In this document: positions 15,445 to 23,792 of the stretch, one piece after another
How the letters are laid out: each line of letters starts with the position of its first letter
Position numbering within the stretch: the stretch's first letter is position 1
Assembly: GCA_015493585.1 (NCBI GenBank)
Contig: WGCW01000133.1
Coordinates: 1 to 36,634 of the forward strand
DNA from: Acidobacteriota bacterium
Lineage (GTDB): Bacteria; Acidobacteriota; Thermoanaerobaculia; Thermoanaerobaculales; Sulfomarinibacteraceae
DNA length: 36,634 nucleotides
Reading direction: 5' to 3'
Program-made: the position numbers and the translations under genes
The notes under the pieces: generated by a model
Databases searched by the model: none
Told to the model about the DNA's origin: nothing
What the model saw: only the letters and a program-made list of their open reading frames with translations

Positions 15445-16602
15445 TTAGCGGGCATCCTCAGCAGAAACCGCGCGGATCGCTTCGGCAAACGCCGGACCCA
15501 GGCAACGCAGCCGCCATCCTTCCAAGCCGCAGGAGGCGAGATCGGCCGGTTCACGGACCGGGCGCTGACAGACGGCGAGCGTTTCCATCAACGCCTTTGG
15601 ACACAGGAGCCCCGGTTCGAGCTTAAGCTCGGTAGCGACCGCATCACGTGCGGCCTTGAGGCGCCTGAATCGGGCCTGTTGCGATGAGCTGAGCTGCCGC
15701 TGAGGAGACCTCCGTTGATGGGCCGGCGCCCCCGAGGGATGGGTCAGCACGCCAAGGATCTCCCTCCCCCATCTCCGGGCGAAGCGAGCCCCAAGCCCTG
15801 AACGCCCGGCCAGCTCCCGGAGGTCAGCAGGTGGACCGGCTGCAAGAGCAACGAGCTGACGGTTCCCGAGGATCTTGAAAGGCGGGATATCGAGCTTTTG
15901 CGCCGTCCGGTCCCGCCACAAGAACAACGAATACGCGCGGTCGCGCGCCTCGCCACGCAGTGCACGGACATCCTTGATGCGCTCGAAGGCGAGCGGATCA
16001 GCCGGGGGCTCGCGGAAACGGATCTCCTCCATCCGCCGAAACTCCTCAACGGCCCACTCCCACCGTCCGATCGCTTCGAGCCGGACCCGGAGCCTGGCGT
16101 TCAACGGCTCTAAGAACGCCGTGTCGGCAGCGGCATAGGCCAGCATCTCGTCCGGAACCGGACGGCGGCCCCAGTTGGCCCGCTGGTACTTCTTGTCCTG
16201 GGTAATCCCGAGCTCACGTTCGAGCAGCGTCCCGAGCCCGGTCTTCGGCTCACCGAGCAGCCGGGCCATGGCCTCGGTGTCCTCGAGCCCGCGGATCCGT
16301 GCTCCAAAGTCGCGATCCAGCATCCGGATATCGTAGTCAGCGCCGTGCATCAGCACGGGTAAACCCCGGTCCCCAATCACGTCGAAGAGCGGTGCCAGCG
16401 CCTCCCGATCGAGAGCCAAAGGATCGATGAGAAAATGGCGGCCGCTGGCCGACACTTGAATCAGGCACACCTTGTGAAAGTACGAGTGCAGCGAATCCGC
16501 TTCCGTGTCAAGGGCGAACCGGCCGGCTTCACGGCACGCCTCAGCAGCCTCCGTGACTCCCGAAGCCGTGTCGATCCATTGGGGCTTCAGCCGTTGCAAC
16601 AT
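15445..16602 (-). CDS. rnd: Ribonuclease D
   Basis: A 385-residue 3'-5' exoribonuclease of the DEDDy family, used in tRNA and small RNA 3' maturation. Active-site residues are visible: D32 and E34 (ALDTEADS), D91 (HGADYDIRML), and Y156/D160 (YAAADTAFL). HRDC-type helical domains follow (about 205-285, with a second more diverged copy towards the C-terminus). The ATG at 16602 has GAGGG at the right spacing; a TTG two codons earlier is unlikely. It lies 59 bases after the secreted beta-helix gene and one base before the HAD gene. Confidence 0.92.
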   Translation of the reverse strand: MLQRLKPQWIDTASGVTEAAEACREAGRFALDTEADSLHSYFHKVCLIQVSASGRHFLIDPLALDREALAPLFDVIGDRGLPVLMHGADYDIRMLDRDFGARIRGLEDTEAMARLLGEPKTGLGTLLERELGITQDKKYQRANWGRRPVPDEMLAYAAADTAFLEPLNARLRVRLEAIGRWEWAVEEFRRMEEIRFREPPADPLAFERIKDVRALRGEARDRAYSLFLWRDRTAQKLDIPPFKILGNRQLVALAAGPPADLRELAGRSGLGARFARRWGREILGVLTHPSGAPAHQRRSPQRQLSSSQQARFRRLKAARDAVATELKLEPGLLCPKALMETLAVCQRPVREPADLASCGLEGWRLRCLGPAFAEAIRAVSAEDAR

Positions 16603-16661
16603 CTTCAACCCTCACTCCTGCCGGCACACCGTGCGGCATATCCGGCCGAAGTATACCCGCG

Positions 16662-18275
16662 TCAGCGCATGCGCTTGAGCGGGCGGACGCTCCGGGAGGC
16701 ACGGTGTGCCACCGCTGCCAGGTCGACCGAGCCCGTCAACGTCCTTCCCCACCCGTCGGTCAGCACGAGCCGGAGCCCGGATGCATGGGCGGCCCCGGAT
16801 CCGGTCCAGATGCCGAGGAGGCGGTGATCCCCTGACGTCGGGCCGTTGCCCAACACTGAGAGGATGCGTCCACCGCCGTCGACAGCTTCGAGCTCCCACG
16901 ATCCAGGGGCTGGCCCATCGGGGAGGCTGTAGAGGGCGGCGATACCGTACAGGGGGAAGGCCATCCCCATAGCCGGAGGCAGCAACGGCGCGTTTTCGAT
17001 CCACGTTCCGGCGATCAGCCCCTGACCCCCGAGCGCCGGTGTCGTTGCAGTATCGGTCTCGTCGAGCAGGAGCCGGGCGTGGTCGAACGCCCCAAATCTG
17101 GTGAAGGCACCGGTGGCATCATCTGGGTACGGCTTGACGTGGCAGGCGTGGAGCTCGATCGTCGCCTCATCGGAGGCTTGGATATCGCACGTGAACGTGC
17201 ATTGCCGTGCGGCCGATGTCGACGTGTCTGTCGCACCGAAGTAGCCGCCGCTTCCATCGACGGTGGTCCTCTCGAGCACGGAATGAGCACCGCCAAATGT
17301 GATCATCTCGCCGATCACAGCATCCTTGACGGTCACGGTGGCGCCATTTTCCGGATAGAGGTTCCAGGTATCGATCGATGCATTCTCGAGATGGATCGTC
17401 CGGTCATCGAGCGGGAGAACGGCGTCGTCGTACATCTGACCATTCCTGAGATCCGTGATCGTTTCTGGATGCGGCAGGTGCAGGCCGACGACGACCCAGT
17501 TGTCCTGCGGGATATCGCGAAGCGTCAGGTTCGCACCCGGTTTGACCAGCAACGGCCACAGGAGCACCTGACACCGTTTGAGGTGGCAGGTGTCTGGAAT
17601 CCCGGTCGAACCGGCCGGCGGAAAGTCCCACGCCTCAACGAACCCGGTGGCCGGCGGCGTGTATACCGCTGTGCTTCCCTCGGGAAACTCCGGCCAGACC
17701 CAGAGGTTGCCGCCCCCGGGATCGCGGGGGATATCCTCAAGCGCGATCTGCCCGGAATCCTGGAGGATCACCTCAAAGTGGCCATCGAGCCGCGCGGCGT
17801 CGATCCGGGAGCTTCCGGTCGCGATCAGTTGCACACTCCCGAAGCCGGTGTCCGTGATGGTGATCGAGCCGTTGCCGCCAGACCAAAGCGCATGCTGGAC
17901 GCCGTTGGGCACCCGGTAGTCGCAATCCGAAATGGTGGCGGAACCATCGTCCACGACCGCGAGCGCGTACTGCCCGTGATACGTGCTCATGAATTGGATG
18001 ACCGAATGTGTCAGGATCACGGTCCCGTGCCCAAGGACCATGAGGCTCCCGGTGAAACGAACGCCGGGATCGGGGACGTTTGCGATCGTGAGAAGCCCCC
18101 CGTCTGCAACGACGACATCTCCAAGATCCTCCGGCTGACTGATCGTGACCGGCGTCGTGATGATCCAAGGCTCGTCCGCATGGACCGTTCCCGGCACGGC
18201 TGCTCCGAGCCCTCCGGGGAGCGCTATCGCGAGCACGAAGCGGACGAGACGGGGGCGCATGCCGTTACGGAACAT
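16662..18275 (-). CDS. Secreted right-handed beta-helix-like protein
   Basis: A 537-residue exported protein. Residues 1-33 are a signal peptide (RPRLVRFVLAIALPGGLGAA core, cleavage near VHADE). The body has repeated short strands separated by turns (GTVILTHSVIQF, GSATISDCDY, GSITITDTGFG, ATVTVKDAVIGEM, ATIELHACHV), the pattern of parallel beta-helix proteins. A separate C-terminal domain (about 440-537) ends in a basic tail. No catalytic signature is recognised. Its start overlaps the end of the GGR-like gene by 11 bases, with GAGGT eight bases ahead of the ATG. As the only secreted protein in the glycosylation-like run it may be a substrate or surface-layer component, which is inference. 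Confidence 0.75.
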   Translation of the reverse strand: MFRNGMRPRLVRFVLAIALPGGLGAAVPGTVHADEPWIITTPVTISQPEDLGDVVVADGGLLTIANVPDPGVRFTGSLMVLGHGTVILTHSVIQFMSTYHGQYALAVVDDGSATISDCDYRVPNGVQHALWSGGNGSITITDTGFGSVQLIATGSSRIDAARLDGHFEVILQDSGQIALEDIPRDPGGGNLWVWPEFPEGSTAVYTPPATGFVEAWDFPPAGSTGIPDTCHLKRCQVLLWPLLVKPGANLTLRDIPQDNWVVVGLHLPHPETITDLRNGQMYDDAVLPLDDRTIHLENASIDTWNLYPENGATVTVKDAVIGEMITFGGAHSVLERTTVDGSGGYFGATDTSTSAARQCTFTCDIQASDEATIELHACHVKPYPDDATGAFTRFGAFDHARLLLDETDTATTPALGGQGLIAGTWIENAPLLPPAMGMAFPLYGIAALYSLPDGPAPGSWELEAVDGGGRILSVLGNGPTSGDHRLLGIWTGSGAAHASGLRLVLTDGWGRTLTGSVDLAAVAHRASRSVRPLKRMR

Positions 18276-19443
18276 CGAACGTTACCTCGGACCCGCTCAC
18301 GTGCGACGGCATGAACACCGGTGCGAGCGCCGCCGCGCGGGCCAGCAGCCCCGGGTATCCCATCTCACCCCGGATGACCTGCACGAACCAGCCGCACACC
18401 TGCCGGTTCCGGAACAGATATTTCATCGCACTTCGTGGATGATGAAACAAGAGATCGGAGAGTCGGCGTGCGAGCACAAACGGCGCGTGGATCTTCCACC
18501 ATACCCGAAGGGTGTAGCCGTCGAGCGGCCGTCCACTCCGGAGCATCGCGTCGATCGCAGCCGCGGCAAAGTGGCCCGTCATCAACGCGTACGAGATCCC
18601 CTCGCCTGTCACCGGATCCACGGTGTCCGCTGCATCACCGGCTAAGACGGCACGGTTGGTATTGAGGCGTGCGCGGCTTCCTCCGACCGGGATTCTGTAC
18701 CCGCGGGAGCGCACGGGCGCAGTGTCCTCCAGTTGCGGCCAGCGCGAGATGAAACGCTCAAGCCGTCGTATCGCTCTTCGGCCCGACCCGGAGCCTCCCT
18801 CGACGTATCCGCCGATCGAGCAGGTCAGCCGCTTGGGGAAGGCCCATCCGTAGCCGCCAGGAAACGCTTCCAGATCGAAGAGCGCAGTTGCTGGTCCTTC
18901 TTCGCGATGAGGCAGCCGTGCTTCCATCTCGTAGGTGGCGGCGACCTCGCGCTCCTCCCCCGGGAAGAGAGCCTTCCGGACGCGGCTTTCGACGCCATCG
19001 GCCCCGACCAGCGTCCTCCCATGCAGCTCCCCACACGAGGTGTCGAGGATCATTTCATGCGCCGTCTCGATCACGCCACGAACGGTGCAGCCCTCCATCA
19101 CATCGACCCGTTGCAGCGTTCGGACGAGCTCCAGATGCGCCGCGTCAAAGGTCTCCCGATGCACCATCCATCCGACGGGACGGGACGACCGGACACGGGT
19201 CACGAGCCCCGGTCCGTACGAAATCACCGCCTCGGACATCTCCCGCTCGAAGAGATCGCGTAGCTCCGGTGGGAGGTACGGCTCCGCCTTGGCTGTGATC
19301 CCCCCCGCACACGGTTTCCACCGGGGAAACGACGCCCGGTCGACGAGCAGCACCTGCCATCCCTTGCGCCCGAGCTCCCACGCGGCGTGACACCCGGCCG
19401 GACCGGCGCCCACGACGATGACGTCCCACCGCGGTCCTGCCAT
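18265..19443 (-). CDS. Geranylgeranyl reductase-family flavoprotein
   Basis: A 392-residue FAD-dependent reductase. The dinucleotide-binding loop is VVGAGPAGCHAAWEL (about 10-24). FPRWKPCAGG (39-48) is the family's substrate/flavin motif and GDAADTVDPVTGEGISYAL is the second FAD motif. Members hydrogenate isoprenoid double bonds in archaeal lipids, dolichyl phosphate, menaquinone or chlorophyll side chains. Here the neighbours are a DPM1-like GT2 and two polyprenyl-linked glycosyltransferase-like membrane proteins, so saturation of a polyprenyl-phosphate carrier is a reasonable inference. The ATG at 19443 shares one base with the preceding stop (TGATG). Other halogenase- or epoxidase-like flavoproteins of this fold cannot be excluded. 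Confidence 0.8.
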   Translation of the reverse strand: MAGPRWDVIVVGAGPAGCHAAWELGRKGWQVLLVDRASFPRWKPCAGGITAKAEPYLPPELRDLFEREMSEAVISYGPGLVTRVRSSRPVGWMVHRETFDAAHLELVRTLQRVDVMEGCTVRGVIETAHEMILDTSCGELHGRTLVGADGVESRVRKALFPGEEREVAATYEMEARLPHREEGPATALFDLEAFPGGYGWAFPKRLTCSIGGYVEGGSGSGRRAIRRLERFISRWPQLEDTAPVRSRGYRIPVGGSRARLNTNRAVLAGDAADTVDPVTGEGISYALMTGHFAAAAIDAMLRSGRPLDGYTLRVWWKIHAPFVLARRLSDLLFHHPRSAMKYLFRNRQVCGWFVQVIRGEMGYPGLLARAAALAPVFMPSHVSGSEVTFDVP

Positions 19444-20411
19444 CAACCGGCTCCGCCCGCCGTCTGCGCCGGTGCACGCATGATCACGCCCGTCATGCAT
19501 GCGATTCCCCCGGCAGCCTTGGCCAGCTCCGGAATCGCAGCCTGGATCACGCGGACACCATTGTCCTCGAGCCACCGCCGCGTGCGCGGATTTCCAGCCG
19601 GCATCAGCACCCGGCGCGGCGAAAGAGGCACGAAATTCAATGCCTGCCCAGCCGAGAGCTCGGGGCTCTCCGGTGCAGTCAAAATGTCAAAACCAGCCTC
19701 GTTGAGGATGGCACGCGTACGTGTTGGAACGGCTCCCGGCCGGGCGATGGCGAGGTCCCGGTCCACGAGACGCAGCGTCCCCATCAGGTGCATCGCCCCT
19801 GGCACGATCTCAACCTCCACCGCGTCGATGCCCAGCTCCTGCAGGCATCCGGCGGCCTGCCGCGCACCGTCGCGATTCGTCCGGAACCCAACCCCAATCA
19901 TCACCCGGTCCGGCCCAAGCCACATCGCGTCCGCACCCTCGAACGTTCCCCGGCCCCGGATCGTCCGCAGGATGGGGATCCCAAGCGCCGCAAGCCGGTA
20001 CGCCACGAGCCGCTCCTCGCCTGCCCGGACGGTCGAAGCCGGCCGTCCGATGACGGCGCCTTCCGCCGTCATAAAGAACAGGTCCGCTGCAAACACCAGA
20101 TTTGGCGGTGGCGTCCCGTCCGGCTCAATCAGGTCGACGCGAATGCCAAGCTCCCGGTACGCGGCTTCAAGCGCCTCATGCTCGCGCCGCGCTTCCTCCC
20201 ATTCGACCGGTTCCAGCATCTGCACGCTCCCGGGATCAGAAGAAGCGCCAAGCTCGGCTCCGGGACGGTGCATCAGCACCCGTTTGAGCGGCATCCATTC
20301 CGTATCGGCGCCACAGCTCGACCACAGAGTCCCGATCTCTTCCCGCAGTGATGCCGTGCGCGGTGACCATCCCGGTCCACCGAGTGCGGCGGGCAGATGC
20401 GGGTCTCTCAT
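19443..20411 (-). CDS. Amidinotransferase/dimethylarginine dimethylaminohydrolase-fold enzyme
   Basis: A 322-residue guanidino-modifying enzyme of the arginine deiminase/DDAH fold. Catalytic C305 sits in AGGIACMTG. FEGADAMWLG and HLMGTLRLVDRDLAI supply the acidic and His parts of the active site, and VLMHRPGAE is the usual first strand. The family hydrolyses or transfers the amidino group of arginine or methylarginine; similar enzymes also make ornithine. It overlaps the GT2 gene by four bases (ATGA) and the GGR gene by one base. Its place inside a glycosylation-like run is unexpected and unexplained. Confidence 0.85.
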   Translation of the reverse strand: MRDPHLPAALGGPGWSPRTASLREEIGTLWSSCGADTEWMPLKRVLMHRPGAELGASSDPGSVQMLEPVEWEEARREHEALEAAYRELGIRVDLIEPDGTPPPNLVFAADLFFMTAEGAVIGRPASTVRAGEERLVAYRLAALGIPILRTIRGRGTFEGADAMWLGPDRVMIGVGFRTNRDGARQAAGCLQELGIDAVEVEIVPGAMHLMGTLRLVDRDLAIARPGAVPTRTRAILNEAGFDILTAPESPELSAGQALNFVPLSPRRVLMPAGNPRTRRWLEDNGVRVIQAAIPELAKAAGGIACMTGVIMRAPAQTAGGAG

Positions 20412-21406
20412 GTTCCGTCCGGCTTGGGCCCGTTGGGATGTGGCCGGGAGCTTCCCCTGCCGAGGACACCAACCGTGTGATCGGTGCTCTCGCCGACCAG
20501 GTAGAGCGGCCTATGCTTAACCTCGTCGAAGACGCGGCCGAGGTACTCCCCAAGGATGCCAATCATGATGAGCTGGACGCCGCCGAGGAAGAGGATCGAC
20601 GCCATCAGCGACGTGTACCCAGGCCAGTTGATCCCGGCCAGCTTGAGCCCGATGACAACCAGGATGTAAACGAAGGCGAGCGCCGAGACGGCAAACCCAA
20701 GCCACGTCGCCAGCCGGAGCGGCACGAACGAGAACGAGGTGATCCCGTCGATGGCGAAGCGAACCATCTTTTTCAGCGGATACTTGGTCTCGCCGGCGTG
20801 ACGGGCTTGACGGTGATACCGGACCCCGGTCTGTTCAAAACCGACCCAACTGACCAGACCCCGGATGAAGCGGTTGCGCTCATCGAGCGCCCGGAACGCC
20901 TCAAGCGCCCGCGGCCCCATCAGCCGGAAATCACCGGTGTCCACCGGGATATCGACGTTCGTGATCGCTCGAAGCGTCCGGTAAAACGCCGCAGCCGTCG
21001 CCTTCTTGAACCAGCTCTCCCCTTCCCTCGCCTCGCGCTGGGCGTAGACAACCTCAAACCCCTCCCGCCACTTTGCGATCAGCTCAGGAATGACCTCGGG
21101 CGGATCCTGAAGATCGGCATCGATGATGACGGCGGCCTCGCCCCGCGCGGCGTCGATCCCGGCGGTCACCGCAGCCTGATGCCCGAAATTGCGCGCGAAC
21201 CGGATGCCACGGATCCGCGCGTCCCCCCTGGCCAAACCGGAAATGGCATCCCATGTCCCATCCTGCGAGCCATCATCGACGAAGACGATCTCAAAGCTGC
21301 CGGCCACCCCGTCGAGCGCCGCGGTCACACGTTCGTACATCGGTACGACGTTGGCCTCCTCGTTGTACGCGGGGATGACCACGCTGATCTCGGGACGCTC
21401 AGCCAT
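20408..21406 (-). CDS. GT2 glycosyltransferase, DPM1/GtrB-like (polyprenyl-phosphate glycosyltransferase)
   Basis: A 332-residue inverting glycosyltransferase that transfers a hexose from a nucleotide sugar to polyprenyl or dolichyl phosphate on the cytoplasmic face. The GT-A domain has SVVIPAYNEEANV (8-20), VDDGSQDGT (43-51) and the metal site DADLQDPPE (96-104), the signature of the DPM1 group. Two C-terminal transmembrane helices (about 225-250 and 263-290) match the GtrB type. The ATG at 21406 has GGAGGT five bases ahead and overlaps the end of the Agl23-like gene by eight bases. The product, a lipid-linked sugar, is the donor expected for the GT-C-like membrane proteins encoded just upstream. 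Confidence 0.88.
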   Translation of the reverse strand: MAERPEISVVIPAYNEEANVVPMYERVTAALDGVAGSFEIVFVDDGSQDGTWDAISGLARGDARIRGIRFARNFGHQAAVTAGIDAARGEAAVIIDADLQDPPEVIPELIAKWREGFEVVYAQREAREGESWFKKATAAAFYRTLRAITNVDIPVDTGDFRLMGPRALEAFRALDERNRFIRGLVSWVGFEQTGVRYHRQARHAGETKYPLKKMVRFAIDGITSFSFVPLRLATWLGFAVSALAFVYILVVIGLKLAGINWPGYTSLMASILFLGGVQLIMIGILGEYLGRVFDEVKHRPLYLVGESTDHTVGVLGRGSSRPHPNGPKPDGT

Positions 21407-23792
21407 GGGAGACCTCCAGAACCCATACTTTACCGGAGAGATCGCCGATCGCCAGCTCGTGCGCGCCCTCATCCCACGCGACACCGGTCGGATCGATGCC
21501 AAAACGGCCAAGATCAATGCGGGAGATGGCCGTTCCGCGAATCCGCCACAACGCCTTGCCTGGAGTGTCACTGACGACCCAGTCGTTGCGTGCGAGCACG
21601 GCAATCTGCGGCCGCGAATAGAAGTCACTCCAGGCCGTGGACAACGGGATCATCCGGAGCACCTTCCCGCTGACAGAAAAAACCTGGAGGCGGCGATTTC
21701 CTGTATCGCAGACCACGAACGAGCGGTAGTCGAGCCAGGCGATGCCGACCGGTTCGATGAGCTCGCCCGGGCCCGTCCCCGGCTTGCCGATGACCTTCAG
21801 ATGGCGCAGATCCGGGCTGTAGAGGATGACCCGCTTGTCGCCAGTATCGGTGACGGCAACGGAGCCGTCCGGCCCAACGGCGATCCCACGCGGACCGTAC
21901 CACCCTCCATCCGGCGCTGGAAGGACCCATACCTGGCCTGTTGCGGTATCCGCACGGATGACACGCTGACTCCACGTGTCCGCAATGAGGAGCGTCCCAG
22001 GACCGAGCCACGCCACCGACTCAGGTTGGCTGAGCCCGGCGACATCGACACGCTTCGCGCTGCCCTCCGGATCGAGGATCATCACCTGGGAAAGCGCCGC
22101 ATCTGCAACCGCCACGCGGCCCTCCCGCATCGAGAGGCCACGGGGCTCCCCAAGCCACCCTGTCCCCAGCATCTTCAACGAGACGGCATCGAACGTCTCT
22201 GCGAGCTCCCGCGGGACGGGAACATTGGTGATGACGGGCGCCGTCTTTTTCAGGCGCGTCAGGACAATGACGTCCGTCGAGCCGATGCTCCCCCAGGGGA
22301 TTCGCGTCAGCTCGTACCGTGCGATCTCCCAGAGCGATGGCCTCCGCTCATACATCAGCCACCACGCCCTGAGCGGGATCCTGCGCCGGCTGTATCCCGG
22401 CCCGAGCAGGCTGCGCGCTTCCGCTTCCGAGGGCGGATCACAGATGACGATTGGCGGCCGCTGGCCGGGATGCGGCAGGCTCCACTCGACGCCGATCTTT
22501 CGCCAGTACCACATCAGCGGCCACACCGCCTCCCCCGACACCGCGGCCACGACACCATTGTCCTGCCGTGCAAGCCGCAGCCCTTCCTTCGCGACATCCC
22601 GCAATTCCGGGCAGGTCTGGACGAAAATCATCGATTCGACGCGTCGTTGCGCCGGTGTGATCTCGTCGAGCACGAACGACGCGACGAGCGCGATGACGAG
22701 CGTTGCGGCAAGCCCTGTGGCCGTCAGGCTCCGGCTCCACCATCGCCCTCTCCGGCCGAAGGTTCTCGCGAGCTGAGCACCAGCCAGTGGAATGAACGCC
22801 CACACCTGATGCACCTCGAGCCACGGCGTCTTCTCGCCGAGATAGCAGTACAACCCGATTGAGAGCACGCCAAAGCTGAAGAGAAAGACCTCGACCGGCT
22901 TGAGCCGCCTCCGCCGCCGGATCACCCAGATCAACGCCAGCACGATCGGGAGGAACTCGTACTGCGCCAGGCGCGGCAGGTGATACCACCACGGTCCACC
23001 GACGCGGGCGATTTGACTCTGATGCCACCAGTAGAGAATGGCCTTAACCGGAAAGCACCAGTCTGCAAGGTGTGTGAATCCAACGGTATAGATCGGAATC
23101 GTGACGACGACAAAGACCGAGACGGCCGTTGCGATCCCCTGCCACTGCGACTCGATCCAGGAAAGCGCGCGGCCAAAGCTTCGCCGGACCCCGAAAGACA
23201 GAACCGTCATGCCACCGGCGAGCACGGCGAGGAAAGCCGTGACGTACGCATTTTCCTTCGTCGCAAACGCGAGCCCGGCCCAGAGGCCGAGCCAAGGCCA
23301 CGCACGCTCCGACCCGTGCACGGCCGCATACAGGGCGAGGAAAGCCGCTGACGCCGTCACGGCCTCGAGCAGATCCATCCTGAGAAACCGGCCGTAGTAG
23401 AGAAAGATCGGAGAGATCGTGAAGAGCAGGCCGGTCCACCACGCCGCCTTCTCGCCGAACGGTCTCCTCAACCTCCACGCCACAGCCAGCATCAAGATGC
23501 CCGCTACCGCAATTGGCAGCCGCGCCGTGAAGTCTGAATCGCCCAACACGGCGAAGGTTCCCGCTGTCAGCATGTACAGTAGCGGGCCGTGGTAGGTCGG
23601 ATCGTACCGGTAACTCCCCTCGTGGAGGAAATCCCACGAGAGCCGCGCATGAATCGATTCGTCGTGATGAAATGACCGTCCGCCAAGCCCCCAGAGATGC
23701 AGCACGACCGTCAGCAGCACGAGGGCGATCCACGCCCACCGCCGCCTGCGCTGCACGCGTCCGGCACCACTCACAGCGGCTCCCCCGTTCAT
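21399..23792 (-). CDS. Agl23/TIGR03663-like membrane glycosyltransferase with C-terminal NHL propeller
   Basis: A 797-residue protein. Residues 1-390 form a polytopic membrane domain related to GT-C/PMT-type transferases. It has the DE dipeptide in FHHDESIHAR (D44-E45), HGP at 68-70 and the conserved arginines of the TIGR03663 family (flippase activity-associated protein Agl23). Residues 390-545 are a soluble domain. Residues 547-797 hold six NHL-type repeats (PRGLSM, PESVAW, PRGIAV, PVGIAW, PQIAVL, PTGVAW, each followed by a D-T/S-G turn), enough for a six-bladed propeller. The ATG overlaps the DUF2298 stop (ATGA). Family members almost always neighbour a DUF2298 protein, as here. The biochemical role of the family is unproven. 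Confidence 0.82.
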   Translation of the reverse strand: MNGGAAVSGAGRVQRRRRWAWIALVLLTVVLHLWGLGGRSFHHDESIHARLSWDFLHEGSYRYDPTYHGPLLYMLTAGTFAVLGDSDFTARLPIAVAGILMLAVAWRLRRPFGEKAAWWTGLLFTISPIFLYYGRFLRMDLLEAVTASAAFLALYAAVHGSERAWPWLGLWAGLAFATKENAYVTAFLAVLAGGMTVLSFGVRRSFGRALSWIESQWQGIATAVSVFVVVTIPIYTVGFTHLADWCFPVKAILYWWHQSQIARVGGPWWYHLPRLAQYEFLPIVLALIWVIRRRRRLKPVEVFLFSFGVLSIGLYCYLGEKTPWLEVHQVWAFIPLAGAQLARTFGRRGRWWSRSLTATGLAATLVIALVASFVLDEITPAQRRVESMIFVQTCPELRDVAKEGLRLARQDNGVVAAVSGEAVWPLMWYWRKIGVEWSLPHPGQRPPIVICDPPSEAEARSLLGPGYSRRRIPLRAWWLMYERRPSLWEIARYELTRIPWGSIGSTDVIVLTRLKKTAPVITNVPVPRELAETFDAVSLKMLGTGWLGEPRGLSMREGRVAVADAALSQVMILDPEGSAKRVDVAGLSQPESVAWLGPGTLLIADTWSQRVIRADTATGQVWVLPAPDGGWYGPRGIAVGPDGSVAVTDTGDKRVILYSPDLRHLKVIGKPGTGPGELIEPVGIAWLDYRSFVVCDTGNRRLQVFSVSGKVLRMIPLSTAWSDFYSRPQIAVLARNDWVVSDTPGKALWRIRGTAISRIDLGRFGIDPTGVAWDEGAHELAIGDLSGKVWVLEVSHG

